From the NCBI GenBank assembly GCA_022113835.1, contig JAILWY010000020.1, forward strand, positions 6,419,501-6,483,500: 64,000 bases of DNA. Reading direction: 5' to 3'. Under the pieces are notes generated by a model, which ran no database searches, was not told the origin of the DNA, and saw nothing but the letters and a program-made list of their open reading frames with translations. Below, in pieces: positions 21,554 through 35,247 of the stretch. Source of the DNA: Atopsyche davidsoni (taxonomy: Eukaryota; Arthropoda; Insecta; Trichoptera; Hydrobiosidae). Position 1 is the first letter of the stretch, and the number at the start of each line of letters is the position of its first letter. The translations under genes and the position numbers were made by a program.

Positions 21554-24500
21554 CATCATGGTAATGTCTCCCCTACCTCGACAGGCCACCGGGGATGCCT
21601 TGTTGATTAATAATGCCACTTCCGACTCTTGAAACAGTCAAACCACTATGTAAGGTAGCCAAGCACTGTTCAGCTTTTGGAGTACAAGTCAGATTAACAC
21701 ATGAACCATAAAAAAGAGAGCGGATCACTTCTAGACTATTAAAAAATTATTTTAAATTTTATTCATTTAAGTTTAGTATCATATTTATTTTAAACTCTTT
21801 AAAAGCGATAAAAGTGTTCCTATTATTTGTTTATCATTAAAAACCTTCATGATCTTAGATAATTTTTTTTTCTAAATTTAATAAAAAAGCTTTTATTGTA
21901 ATATTTAGGTTTGGGGCGTCAAATTTATTCAATCGTCCACTGCTGACCAGATCTATTTATTTCAATTACACACTTATTAGTAAACTTCAATATATTATGG
22001 GTTTTAGTAGGAGTAATGTCATATTTTATACTCTTTAAGTATTCAATAGATTTGAAAAGGTATGTTTCACATATTTTTTTAAAATTCATTTAAAAGATTT
22101 CTTAAATCATTTTTACATATAGTAATCGTTTTGAGCTTAAGTTATTTCCCTTTCAGCGTGGGTATCTATTTGTGTGTGGAGAGTTTGTGGTGGCATTGTT
22201 GTAAGCAAAGCGGCCTGAAGTCTCCTGAAGTAGACTGACAGAAGCGGTAAATGTAGATTGTGCGATGAATCAACGTGACGACTTGCATAGTTCAGATTTG
22301 GTGTTTTTTTTTTACGATGGAAATACATGAGTCCATAGCCCGTCAAGCCAAACTGACTTTACCTTTCCATCCAGGAAAATGCATTTCATACGTTTGTTTA
22401 TTGTAGAACCACATCTACTCGGGACAAACTATATGACACACACCCATTGTTGATGAAAAGGTATGTTTTTTAAACCATTGACTTCTCCACCAGTGAAGTG
22501 GTTTTTTTTTTTTTTGCTGAGTAATTTATTTAAATCTCCATTTGTGTGAAAGAAATATATAGAAATTGTATCCAAGTAGAAAACTAATATGTTACCTATT
22601 TTTTTTTAAATTGACATGCATTTTTAAAAAAATGGTTTTAAAACACAGTGTGCCCAAATGTGATGGTAGATATGATAACAGATCATGAGTTTCTGTAAAT
22701 ATATTGTACACTTGTGTGAGGGTGGCAATTTGTATCCCCCTAGGCCTAGTGGGGTGTGGCTTGCTGCGCCTGACCTTCCCTAAGATGTGGACAGTCGGCA
22801 TCTCACACTCATTAATATGTGTCTTATATCATGGTAATTTTAATATGCATGCTTACATCATCATCAGTCGAAATAGACTATGAAGTCAATGGTTGAAAAG
22901 GTACTTTTTGAATTTTCAACAGTTTTTTTTTTCAATGAAAATTGAAGAAAAAAACTTATAATTATTTATTTAGTTTGTTTTTGAAATGATGTCGGCACCC
23001 ACCCACAGCGCCGTTTGCTATTGAAGGTCTGATATTTTTAAAATTAAGGTGAATTGAATTATACTTTATAAATTGTCAAATCAAATGTTTTTTTTTTATG
23101 TTTTGTTTCGAGAGATTTTTCGTTTTATGAATATATTCTAAAAAAAATTGTGATCACATTTTTGTAGAGCAAAACAGCTCGCACTAATAAGTGAAATAAT
23201 CAGGAGTGAACAGCCAAGAGTCCACTCACCGATTCTCAATACACACCACGTTCCAACTACATCCTACAAGTTGTTGTCTTTTAGGAGACACGTGGCGTTT
23301 CTCATGGGTAGCATTGTCACCTAAACCAATAAAGTAATTAGCTAGTGTGGATGTCGGCATCATCGATTCTATACGGTGAAAATATTTTTTAAATATAGGT
23401 TGTCTTTAGGTATGATGCTTTCAAAAATACTAGAAATTATTTTCAATATTCTATGTTAGAGCGAAGCATCACCTCTAAAGAAGTCATCTTGCCACGTACT
23501 GACCAGTACAAGAATCACGCGTGGAGATGGAACCGCACTGCACTGAGCATACTGATCATATGAATTTATGATTTTTACAAAATCAAAACATACTTTCCTC
23601 ACAATCCGTAAGCACTTGGGCGGCTGTTGGGCCTTTGGACAACTTTTTGAAGCTCCCCGTGCAAACGACTCGATTAAATTAAACAAGATGCAAGTTTACT
23701 CCGCATAACAAATTTTTTTAATTCAAGGTATCCGCGACAGTAAATATATTTTGCTTCTGAACGAATCGCTATCAATTTTCAAATATTCATGTATTTTACA
23801 AATTGCCTTAGCTTTGAATTCCAATTTTTAATGAAGCAAAAGATCTGTTAGACTAGTAATCGAAGAAATAATTTAAAAATATTCAAGTATGTACTGCAAC
23901 TCAGCTGTTCAAGCTTGAAGGTCGAAATATTCTCAATTGAAGAGGATCGTGGCGCTAAAGCCGTGGCCTACGTGGACGTGGACCTAGCTTACCAAGTGCC
24001 TTGAACAAATTGTCAAAATAGCAGCGGACATTCGAAATCAATACACTTTGAGTAAACTGAGCTGACTTGCAACTTACATCTACCTTCTTGGCGAGGCAAA
24101 CTGCCCCAGTTGGCAGTGAGCCTTCAGATGTCCCTCGCTCTAGTGTGCTTCCATCTCGACCGGCGCACTCTTCCAATCCCAGTTATTATTTCTCCTGATG
24201 ATTTTTTTATTATTAGCTATAGGATGTTTTTGATTTGTTCATTATGTAATGCATAGTCTGTGGACTAGGACGGTGAGGTTTCGATATTGCTTACACAACA
24301 GACATTAAAAATGTACCCCTTGTAAGGATTAAAACTTGCGATGGCTTGGACTAGTGCAACGAGCAGCAAAATCTGTGATTCAATTTCCATATTGAGGCAG
24401 TGTTAATTTTATACTCTAATGAAAAAAAAACTTTTTTTTAATACAGTGAATGAAAACTGAAAGTCTCACTTGAAAAGGGGATTTTACAATGCAAAATTGT

Positions 24501-27257
24501 TGTTATTTTTGATATTTTCACTATCGATGACAGCTGTCATCCCACGTCATTTGACCATTTATATACAAGCTGGAGGAACAGGTGCAATTGGGTATCTCCA
24601 TGAACATATTCAAGCAGGTCAGTTGCCAGGGATGATGGTTATTGTCCAACAGCTGAACTACCTGATCTCGCGTAATCGTAATGGGTACAGCTTGTTAGCT
24701 ATGTTTTGATTGTGTAAGCAATAAGAAACTGCGTTTTTCCCTTCGTGAAGCATAAAGAAACAACTAACAGTTTCCGCTCGAACGGCATTTCCTCACCTCA
24801 GTTTGTATCAGCCGGCACGCTTAAAACTAACCGTGCTGCGCATGGTTCCGTTCTTGTAGACTTCATCAATCAAACAATCAATCAATCTTTAACTTTTTAA
24901 ATCCTTGGATGCTCATGTTCTGGCGACATACTTTGTCCGTCAAAGTCACCCATGTCGGTGGCATTTTATGTAGGTGGTGATTTTGTGTCATCTTGGTGAC
25001 GTTTTATACACGATTAAGTAAAAAAAATTCAGGATTTTGCTGTAACAAAAATCATCACAAATATTCAATTCTTAAGATCACATTGCGCCATTTACATTCA
25101 GTTTTAGCATTTACTTGTAAATTACCTTTCATTTCTAACATTGTATCCCTGCACTGTTGCAAAGTAGTAGTAGGAGCTGCAATGCATAATTACACGTGAT
25201 ATTCAAGTTAATAGCCCAATGTGTTTGAGGATCTTTCAAATACTAGTCCTAAACAAGTGTCCCTGAAATATCCACTACACATCCAGGGAAAGAAACTTCC
25301 ATCACGCACAGACCCAATTCTCAGGTGTACGAATATGTGTTGAAGTCTACACAGAATAAGTGATAAATTTTGATTCCTCTTTGGTTGAGCACCCCGGTGA
25401 TTCTCATGAGGTCCCGAGTGGCTTGTTTAGTTGTGGCCGTTGTTTCACGCCGTCCGAGTCCGCAGACTTGCATGATTTACTGACATTTTGCTCTGCAGTA
25501 GGTGCCGTGGCCCGCCGCGCCGCACGCCTCCTTGTCTTTAGTTACGGTAAACCACTTTTTATTTTATTCCTCATTATTGTTTCACCTGCCCCTTCCCGCT
25601 TTGCACGCCATCGTCTCCTCGTTATTCCTGAAGACATCACCACAGCATGCTCTTTTATTACGGAAAAGAAACCATCCTTTGATGGACAAATCATGTTCTG
25701 CACCTCATTTTCTGATTTTAAGTATTTACTTGATGGTATTGGATGTCGAATCGGGTGGGCTGTACAAAATTATGAACACATCCAGTTAAGAGGGAAGGAG
25801 AATTAAGACAAAACTCTCTGATAATGGTTTTCTGGGATTCAATTCTTTACAATTGAGAGATAGCTGTCATTATACTTATAGTGTGGGTTCGTTATTAAAC
25901 ACCTCAGTGAGATAATCTGAGTTTAGATGTCTCCCACTTTTCTATTTGAAGTAATACTATTAAAAAAAACCTATTTACATGTTGTAGTGATATCTGAAAG
26001 TTTTCTCGAGTCCATGAGGTGCGTGTTACGTGTAAAACATGTGTTTACCTGCTTCCTGACCGTTGTGGTTGTCGCGTGTAATATTTGAACTTCTGATGCT
26101 AAAAAGCAGGAAGTTTGTGCACCCACTTTGGAAGTTAGTGTGGATGTGATCGTGCATTCACACGGGGGCAGACATGCCAGGTGCACATTGTGGTAAATTA
26201 CTCATAATTTTTTTTTAAATTTATGTGAATTTTTCTGGTATTCAGTAAAAATCTTGCACGCCATCTTGCGAAATTTCATCTCGTGCTAAAATAAAGGGCA
26301 GTAAAATCAAAAGTTCTCTTGCATGATATTCCTTACTTTTTATTTAGTATTGTAAACATGAATATTTCTGGAATGTATTAATTGTTTTTTTTTTTTTAAC
26401 CCTGAGTGATTTTAGCTTTGTTTAAAAAACGGTACTGATTTTTAAAAAATTTGTACTGGAGAGCACTTTGGAAACATGCAGTTCTTTATTTTGGTATGAA
26501 ATGCACACCATTGACCTGTTAACCCGTCTGATTGTTAATGCACACTAAAATATTGTTCAAGCGCAACGCTCACTCAAGCAGAATACGTTAAAAAACATTT
26601 ATTTTTATTTAAATATGTAGACTTCAGGTAGTCTGCTTATTTAATTGATACGTATTTTCGAATACGTGTTCAAGGTTATAAAGGTTGTTGGTAATTCCGC
26701 TTATACCTTTTAAAGTGTTGCAGTGGAGGTGGCTTACAAAGAAGTAATCTCTGATGAGGTTTATGCAAAACCTTGTATTTTTAGAGTTGATTAAAAACCA
26801 GAAAATAAATTGTGCCTAATCATATTAGTAATAGAAAATAAATTTTTGTAATGAAGTAACTATTGTATTGTTTTAGATTTTACTACTTTATTTAATAAAA
26901 AGGTAATTGATTAGCAAGGCTTTATTTCCGAGCCACAGAGAAAGTCTGAAAAATCTTTTAAAAAATGTGAGACCTGAGGAAAAAGTGACATTATTTCAAA
27001 AATAAAGTGTCAAATAAGAATTTTTGAAAGATTCACTGATTCATCAGCTTACCAACAGTAAAAAAACACACCCTAAAAGGCTGTTTGGGGCTCACTTTGT
27101 TGCAAATCACACCTACTGCCACTCTTTAAAGAAATAGATCAAATTTCCATCAACCAAGTGTGTTGTGCTCGCGTGAGAGTTGCTGATCCTGCATTGTGGC
27201 TGTTCAGATGGCACCAGCACTAGGTCATGGCAATAACTCTTATGCTTTGTTTAACAG
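21554..27257. other. 3' UTR or long intron of the RRM gene, AT-rich
   Basis: I see no supported coding exon. Poly-T and poly-A runs and short open frames (up to 148 codons at 25360-25806) show no domain or codon bias that convinces me. If the terminal exon at 27258 is used, this whole stretch is a 5.8-kb intron. Confidence 0.5.
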
Positions 27258-27326
27258 GGACACGACTATGATATGGACCGCCCCAATAAGAGGAGAAAAC
27301 AGAACGACTGGATTGCCCGGTACTGA
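27258..27326 (+). CDS. possible alternative terminal exon of the RRM gene
   Basis: The acceptor TTTAACAG is followed by 22 codons, GHDYDMDRPNKRRKQNDWI ending in ARY and TGA. Joining the donor TACTGG|GTGAGG inside exon 5 (21484) to this acceptor keeps the reading frame. It replaces the exon 5 end with a basic RPNKRRK cluster that resembles a nuclear localisation signal. It is supported by both splice sites, the phase and the composition, but not by transcript evidence. Confidence 0.55.
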   Translation, partial: GHDYDMDRPNKRRKQNDWIARY

Positions 27327-27539
27327 TTACCTCGATGCGTGCAGGTCTCCTCCTTCGCAACCTCCACTCCGGCGCCCCTCCCTCCAGCACCTGCTACCGA
27401 GCAATCGGGCCAGTAACCTCTCGCAAGCTCGCCGCCCTGTCGGCAGATCCACAAGGTTCACATCAGCCAGTCCTGCGGCTCCATCTTAGGGCAAGATAGT
27501 TGTGTGGCATTAATTCATCACTCCATCACTAAGTTTCAC

Positions 27540-28170
27540 CGTAACCAAATCATCTAATATCTCATTAGCATACGTTCATCTGATATCATCTATAACACAT
27601 CAGATATGATATCATAATCAATAAATCATCTAAATCATATTATCCATACATATATATGATATTATCATCATTAAATCATACTATATCATGTCATAATTTT
27701 CATCCAATATCATATCTTCATTTTCATTAGATATGATATTATTTATCATAAACAAATCATTCAATACCATTTAACCATCTTCATCTCATATAATATTTTC
27801 GTTAATCATCCAATGTCCGATATCATATCATCCGTTATGATGTATCGTTATATCATCCAATGTCATATCTTCATTAACATCCGATATGATATATCATTAT
27901 ATCATCCAATATCATATCTTCATTAACATCCGATATGATATATTATTATATCACCCAATATCATATCTTCATTAAAATCCGATATATCATCGTATCAACC
28001 TTTACATCCAATAAGATAATATCACATCATCATTATCATCTGATATGATATTATCATGAAATCATCTATAATTGTATTATTTTCATATTTATCATGATCG
28101 AATCATCCAAAATCATTTTTCATCCGATATGATATTTCATCAACAAATCATTCAATATCATTCCATCGAA
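27540..28170. repeat. degenerate AT-rich satellite, unit about 49 bp
   Basis: Repeated ATCATCCAATATCATATC, TTCATTAACATCCGATATGA phrases give a roughly 49-bp period that is clearest at 27835-27985, with looser copies on both sides. There is no coding potential. Confidence 0.7.
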
Positions 28171-31100
28171 AAGACGTTTAACATCGATCCATCAACAAAA
28201 GTCAATTGCTACGTGTGGATGAAAACCTTGTAGGTCTATTGACATCTGATGGAGGGTATGGGTGCCGTTTTTGTATTATTTTCACATTTCAAAGGTCCAC
28301 TCCATACAACTTCTGAAACTGCATAGTTTTGTATTGATATTTAAATGTATCTGATATTTATATCTACTGGATTTGTGTTTGTCAGTAAAAACCCTTTATT
28401 TTTACTCTTGCTCTTATGTGTATACATGTGTATAATGTGCATACATCTAAATTGTCACGTTTTCTTAGAAATTATTGTAATTTAGATATTTTGTATGTGA
28501 GACACTCGAGTTGACTAGGGAAGGTTGATTGAAGATAAATTGTTCTGAACAATATGTAGTTGCAAGTCACTTCCGGAGAACCTTTGATGATTGTCAGGAT
28601 GAACAGTCGTAACTATCAGCCAGAAGTTCAGTTTGCCAGCTGATCGTCGCTCTTTGAATGTTTCTGATCTCACCAGCAATGTTTTTGTAGAATTTACTTA
28701 AAGAGGATTTGGGATTTCTTAAAAGCAGTTCGCTGCGTGGAATGCTGGAACGGTCATTCATTACCGATTCTCTAGCCTGTCTGTTTCAGTCATGTGTTCT
28801 ACAAAACTCATACCTTCAGTTACCTCCTATGGTTAGCCTTGAGTATTATCTATATTTTTGTACGCACAGGCTGCACACCAGAGTTTACGAGTTTACTGTA
28901 GGATTCCGATTGCTCCTAATGCATTTTGAGATGTACTTATTCTGCAGCACATGCCTAGAATGCGAAAACTTTAGTGTTGCTCTCAAATTGTAATCTTGGT
29001 GTGCTACTGACGGCTGCAAATTAATCGCTGTCTAGGTGTTAAACGTTGCGACATTCACCACCAATAACGTTTGTAACTCAAATATTTTTTTTATTGCATT
29101 AAAGACTTCTTTTAATCATTGTCCAGTTTTTTAAATTATGAAATAGAACCTAGGTAATAGTTTTGTTTTCAAAGATTATTTAAATATACTAAGGTTTTGT
29201 TTAAGCTGCGTTGTTGTGGCGTGCGGCAGATCGCCTGGCTGCTTCGAGAAGGTTTCATTTGATAGTATTGTAATATTAATATGTTCCAAGTATTGATTAT
29301 ATATTAATTTTCGTGGAGGGCTGCGATGGAAGAACCCTTTTGTATCGAAATCATGTTGAGTTGTCAAATTAGTCAATTAGAGCTATTAAATATTAATTGA
29401 GTCTGCATGTATATCTGTAAAGGTTTTGTTCTTATGTGAACGGTTTGCCTGGAAACATATTTTTAATTGCCCCTTGAGCAACTTAAATAATTCTTGTAAA
29501 GTTAGTGTTAAATGAAATCTTGTCGACCTGCTCGCACGCGATGCGGGAAGCTGGTGTTCGAGCCAGACTCGCCCACGGTGCAAGTCAGTAAGCAATGTAA
29601 TTTTAAGATATACAGTGTTTAAGAACTCACGGTATCATTATCAAAATAAGGCGATCGGGTTTTCATCTCTGGGCCACAAAATAATGCTAATTTCCTTTTT
29701 TTTTTTTTTTTTTGAACCAAATATTTTTCAACAATTACAGAAAAAATACATTTTTGTGAAATAAAAAAATTTTTTTTTTTTTTTTTAAGAAGTCTCGACA
29801 AAATTTTTGCGAATATCTCAAAATAGAATTATGTTATTTTTGTGATATTCTTGTACTTGTGACGGATTTGAGTATACTAAGATGTAAATTATTCTTACAA
29901 CAAATACGCTTACCCAAATCGCTAAGAGATAAGTAAATACTGAGTATACTCCTAGCTTTTTACTACATTCAGTTAATTACCAATATTTAATTATTTCCTA
30001 GCATACTGTCTAAGCTAATTTGTTATAAACATGGAGTGTCTTATATTTTGTCTGTCATGAATATATTCTTGGTAAAATAAAAGGGATGCCATGTTTTGTG
30101 GTCTGCGATAAAGCCTGGGGCGGTGCTGGAGTGTCCTGAGTCTGGTTTCCCTGCTAGTATAGTGGGAAGTCTCCCTCCCGGAGCTATTTGAAGCACTCAT
30201 TTTCTTTAGACACTTCATTCCCGATGTAGTGCAGATGCCGCGGAGCTGGGAGGAGCTAGTTAATTGTTTGATTATTGTGCGAATTGTCTTCTGTACTATC
30301 TATCCAATAAAAGATTGTAATAAAATTGTAACTATGATTTTATTCATGCACCATTTATCTTCTTAGGCATCATTCCTGATTGTGCAGACACATGCTCGAG
30401 TAAACACTGCACGTGAAACCGCCTCACTGAATTCTGAACTGAAAAAGTAAAGTAGCCAAAGATGTGTTAAACTGATATGTAGATGCCTCTGATTGCCTGG
30501 AAGATTGAAAAGGTTCTATCATGTCTGCGCTGGATCTTAAGAACGAGCGATCGAGTGTTAACGGTTTTATAAAGTTACTATTTAGAAACAGGGATTCCTC
30601 AAATTAAAGATTATTTTATCATAATCGTTTGTAGCCTATGCGCTCTAGGAGACACTGTTTCATGAGTTTAGTTTTATAGAACAATCGTCAAAATAATAAA
30701 AACCGGTCCTATGTAAAACCCATTTTACCTCAGTCACATTCAGAGCTCCGACCTTGCTTTTGTTTTGTGATGGAGCATGGCAGTCACCTGAATTGGTGCC
30801 TTGAGGATTTTTTTTGTATCATAAAATTAAACAGTTTGATATCCTGTCTCAGGTTTATTCTGAAAGGTTGATCGCTGGCACCATTGAGGTGCGGCAAACC
30901 CTAACGGGGTTTTAGCTTTGGGAGAATGTAGTTAGAGGGTTCAGCGTGTATTTTATTGTATTAGTCAAAAGTAGTCGCTACTTTGAGGAAGCAAAACGGA
31001 TCTCATCATTCCAGGCATATTCCAAAAACACCGGCTCATGTACTTCCTAAATAAAATATCAAACTAAAGTGGTTTTTTATACCAGACTCAGTTGAGGTTG

Positions 31101-31191
31101 TTAATTTGAAAATTTAATTTCCCATCTTATTAAAAAAATAGTGCATAATTATAGCATTTGCTCTTAATAAAAATATTTTCAAGTGAAATAG

Positions 31192-31225
31192 ATCGGTTTC
31201 GCCAACCTTTCACATTATAAAACTA
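31192..31225 (-). repeat. dispersed repeat, copy 3, inverted
   Basis: ATCGGTTTCGCCAACCTTTC followed by ACATTATAA is the reverse complement of the ATAATG, GAAAGGT and GGCGAAACCG phrases of copy 2 at 20490. Confidence 0.6.
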
Positions 31226-31729
31226 ACAATTCACACATTAAATTAAATAGCTTCAAAAATAATTCAAGAAAAACGTTGCTACGTTCCAATTGATATTTTG
31301 AATTGATAACCAAATTTATTCATCAATTTCTCTTTGTATTGAAGCATTTTTGTACACTAAATATACAAAAGATTATTAAAACAGTTGCGAATTGCCCACG
31401 GATCGTGGATAGATTGTGGATCATTCATAATTACGGTTTTTATGATGAATAAATCCGAGCATGACAGCTGTCAGTTTATTTTTCATACACACTAATACAA
31501 GTCTGACATCACCATGAAAAAGCGGCGAAAGTAAAAGTTATATAAAACGCAAATAAACCAACATAAGCAAGTAAAATTAAAAAAAATTATTTTTATATAT
31601 TAATTAGAGTAAAACATCACCATATAAAAAAGACAAAACAAGATACTGAAAACACATACCAAAATAAAAAAGTATATATTAAGGAATTTTTATCCACACA
31701 AATTAATTAAAAAAATCACGGCGGGTCAA

Positions 31730-31756
31730 TGACGTCACGGTGGACCGGTGACGTCA
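31730..31756. promoter_or_regulatory. pair of CRE-like TGACGTCA palindromes
   Basis: Two perfect TGACGTCA octamers lie at 31730-31737 and 31749-31756, inside a local GC-richer direct repeat (GGTCAATGACGTCACGG, then GGTGACGTCACG). The octamer is the known binding site of CREB/ATF factors. Function here is inference; the nearest candidate transcript starts about 1 kb downstream. Confidence 0.4.
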
Positions 31757-32559
31757 CGCTAGATCATCTTCAGATTTATTTAGTTCTGACTCATATTTTC
31801 TCACCAATCCTCAATTAGCTGATAGATGAATTGCCAGAAAATCAGAGTCCCAAAAAGAGTAAAGTTTATAAAATGAGTCTTCCCACCTGCAATGCTGATA
31901 TTTACTAAGGAAAACCCCACGGCATGGCAAGAAAGAACTATCATATATCCGACTCTGTTCATTCGATATGTTACCCACGATTCTCAGATTTGAAAAAAAC
32001 TTGAATTATTCACCAGAGTGACATGTTAAATTTATTAAATGCTTTCTTACTACGTTCAGGTTTCTCTACAGTCGATGCAAATATTGAATCCAGCTATTAT
32101 TCAACCTAATGCAAAAATTATCTCCTGTAAAATGGCTACCCCGAACACGAGATCCTCAAAAAGGTATATTTAGAAAAAAATAAAAAGAAGTTATACCGGC
32201 AGATTCCTAACGTGCCACAGTCCTTTCGATTTGTTATTTCCACTGAAATTTGAATTAAAAAAAATTAATCATCCCTACTCACAATAACAAAAAAAGACGT
32301 CTCCTTTATTAGCCGCCGTCTCGAAAGACAAAATCATTTACAATTCCAAAATGACTTGATCGATCGTAATGTAGAAACTGTGAATAAAAAAATTAACGCT
32401 TTTATTCTGACAGTAGGTAGTGAATCAAAGTAAGTTACCAATAAACTTCTGTCAAGTTATTCTGAGCACACAACCCCAACGCATAAAACATTTCTCCCCG
32501 ATTTAAAAATCAAATTATGACAATTTCAATGAAATCACGAAAGCACGTCCATCCGCACA

Positions 32560-32932
32560 ATGTTTATCGACAAAGAAAGCACTGCGTCCGAGCAGTCAGT
32601 AGCGGCCGAGACTTCCCCGCCGCTTCCAGTGAAGATTTCCCCGCCTCCTGCCAAGACTGCCGCTTCCCATTGAAGTGACCGGCGTCAGTTCCGATTATCT
32701 CGTCGCACTGGACGGTCGTCTGAGATTTGAACAGATTATCGTCTACACTGCTTTACCATCAGTGGACCGATGAATTAGATCGGCAGAGATAAATGTGATT
32801 ACAAGTTTAAATATATTTTAAATGTGTCTAAATCTAATGCGATTAAATCCGACCGTGCAATGACGCCACTGACTACACAGACAGGGCGCGGGAGCGGAGC
32901 GCTAAGGTGGGCTCGGAACAGGAGGGCGGGAA
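32560..32932 (+). promoter_or_regulatory. GC-rich promoter-like island ending in a strong splice donor
   Basis: The composition changes sharply to GC-rich (CCGCCGCTTCC, GGGCGCGGGAGCGG) inside AT-rich surroundings. The stretch ends with GGCGGGAA|GTAAGT, a consensus 5' splice site. There is no long open frame. It could be the promoter and 5' non-coding exon of the exon-like segments that follow from 34594. Confidence 0.4.
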
Positions 32933-33519
32933 GTAAGTATTGCCTCGTATTAACCTCGAGTGTGTGTTAAGTACCAATTTTTAGAAGTGCGTATATCTCT
33001 GACCTATTATTACGCAAAATGACCATGTCACGAAATTTCCTATCGTTGTTTTTCAAAAGGTACCTACTTTTTGTAGTATAATAAAAATTAATAATTGTTG
33101 CAAGTGTCAGGTAACATTTCCTCGTATATCACAATATTTAAGTTCCGTGACATTCCAGCCGTGCCGCTTGAAATGCCACTATAATTTCAGGAAAGGTTTT
33201 CTAACACACATTCATTGAATCCATGCAGTGCTCGGAGGTTCTCGGATGTTATCTAATATAATAATTTAGTACAAGTGCCCCTTCGCTCATTTTGGCAAAA
33301 AAGTAAGTGAGTTTGGAAAATCTGGCATGAACCTCTATCTACTTTCAAAACTGTTTGACAGCAATGAAGTAAGTCCTTATTATATTGTAAATTTTTATTC
33401 TTTATAGCAAATAATCCATACCATAATAATCTCGTCAAATTAAAATTTTGACAATGTATCAATGTACAGTTTATGTAGTTTTGCATAATTTCAGGTTTTT
33501 AATTTCTTTTTTTTTAATT

Positions 33520-34200
33520 TAATGATAAGTGGAGTGTATCTAAAGTAAGCAGGTGTATTTTAAATTCGAAATAAAAAGTAAGAGAGGGCAGGGATTGCTG
33601 GAACGGCTTTCGGCCTTCATTATGAAGAAGCTGTCCTCGAGGTTGTAAAATTGGAAGGAGTGAACGACGTCTATGATGACCTCTTTGATCGTTTGGAAGT
33701 CTCGGTGGAGTCGGATGTTTTGGATGAACCATGGGGCATTTAATACCCAGTTGCGAATTTTTTTTTTTTGGATTACCTGGAGAGGCTTGTGTCTCTCAGG
33801 CGGGACGTAGGCCCAGATGGGGCCGGTGAAAGTGAGGATTGGACAGATCATGGTTATCTGGAAGAGGATTTTGTCGGAGAGTATAGCTGAAGCGGCTCTT
33901 GCTTTTTGTACGGTCATCTATCCATGCGGTGTCCAGGAGAGTTTGCAGTCTAGTGTAAGGCCGAGGTATTTGATACATTTTTCCACGATATGGGGACGTT
34001 GTCCAGAGTGATGAGGTACTCTGGGGAAGTTTGTGCATTGGGGATTTTGAAGTTTAAGGCCTCGCCTTTGGAGGGGTACGTTTTGATTCTCCACTCCCCG
34101 AACCGGGAGGTCACTGCATCTAGCGAGGGCTGGACTTTGGCGGTGTTGCGGTTTCTTTGTTGGTTGTTACTAACAACAGTTAATGCAATATTTTTCCTTT
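33520..34200 (-). pseudogene. jockey-like non-LTR retrotransposon fragment (RT C-terminal part)
   Basis: Minus-strand frames contain phrases typical of the region after the RT domain of jockey-clade elements: SRFGEWRIKTYPSKGEA, then PILTFTGPIWAYVPPERHK and LNAPWFIQN. The two pieces are in different frames (34234-33950 and 33917-33540), so at least one frameshift is present. Only about 0.7 kb survives, without endonuclease or RT catalytic motif. It is dead and old. Confidence 0.8.
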
Positions 34201-34593
34201 GTAATTTTCTACAAAGTTTAATAAAAATTATCAAGACCTGTGAATGATATTCTTATTGTCACTATATTCAATTGACTTTTAAATATAGGCAGCAAATGCT
34301 ACAAGTAGTGTATATGTCCAAAGAAATTCTTTAATGCAAATATCCGGGCAAACAGTTGTAATTTTTTCCTTCTTGTTAAGATCTCTTATCATGCGTACGA
34401 ATAATGTAAGTGAATGCTTTTAGCAAGGCAATCCCTGTTTGATATTTGAAAATGTAATAATTTTGACACAAATAACGATAAGTATAAATTTCTCTTCAGT
34501 ATGCTGGTAAGCTAAAGATGTGCTATGTAATACAGAATGTATGTAAGCAAAGGTTTTTATTTTTATTTTAATGTGTATGTTTTAAAAATTCAG

Positions 34594-34786
34594 GCGAGAA
34601 AATAAGGTACCGACAATGGGCAAACGTGTAATCAAAGGAGGAAGCGAAGGATGTACACGGGAAGATGACGTCAGCACTTGGACCACGGAAACTCTTTGGA
34701 GATATATTGGAGAAAGTCCGATCGGAAGATCCGGTCAAGGGCCTGAGGACGGTGAGCCCAACCCCATGAAACTAGATCTCACACAA
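34594..34786 (+). ncRNA. exon-like segment of an unidentified transcript, possibly coding
   Basis: The acceptor AAAAATTCAG and the donor CACACAA|GTAAGG enclose an open frame starting MGKRVIKGGSEGC that stays open to the donor (57 residues). The frame has no known domain, and none of the downstream exon-like segments continues it far. Either it is a short coding exon or the whole series is a non-coding RNA. Confidence 0.35.
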
Positions 34787-35247
34787 GTAAGGAAATAATA
34801 TATGTATTTATAAAAGGCTACATATACCATATTATCAGTCATAACTAAGGTTTAATCAAAACAAGTTCTTTTTTTCCCTTTTTTCCTATTGTTATAACAT
34901 ATAAGAAAAAGGTCAGTCTTTTAATTTCCACATTTAGTCTGCAAATTGATAAAACTTGAGTAATTTTTCTTTCTTTTTTTGGCCCATGCTTTTTCCCAGT
35001 TTATTGTCTCTTTGAGTTTACAAGACTATAAAATGTACCGCTAGGCTCAAGACATACAGTGGAAAATGTTCCATTTCTTCATCAAAGTCTTCAATAATAT
35101 TTAAAAAATATATGTTTGTCTTTTAATGGACTAGAAAATAAAAATTAGTTACTAGAATTTTCACAACAGTATCAAATTAATCCTATAAAATATTAAAAAA
35201 AAAACATTGGTGAACTTAAATGTTAAAATGTAATCATCGTTTTTCAG

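Larger units (their letters stand above)
28171..32560. other. AT-rich DNA without a recognised gene
   Basis: The longest open frame (28709-28993, plus) has no domain signature. Poly-T/poly-A runs sit at about 29696-29713 and 29764-29786. An inverted copy of the dispersed repeat lies at 31192 and two CRE-like sites at 31730. Confidence 0.5.

Noticed and set aside
25360..25806. 148-codon plus-strand frame
   Set aside because: The composition is mixed, there is no recognisable domain and no splice context. It lies in the probable intron or 3' UTR of the RRM gene, so I treat it as chance.
27196..27489. 97-codon plus-strand frame over the alternative exon
   Set aside because: It is in a different frame from the 22-codon exon that joins the RRM gene in phase, and it has no domain.
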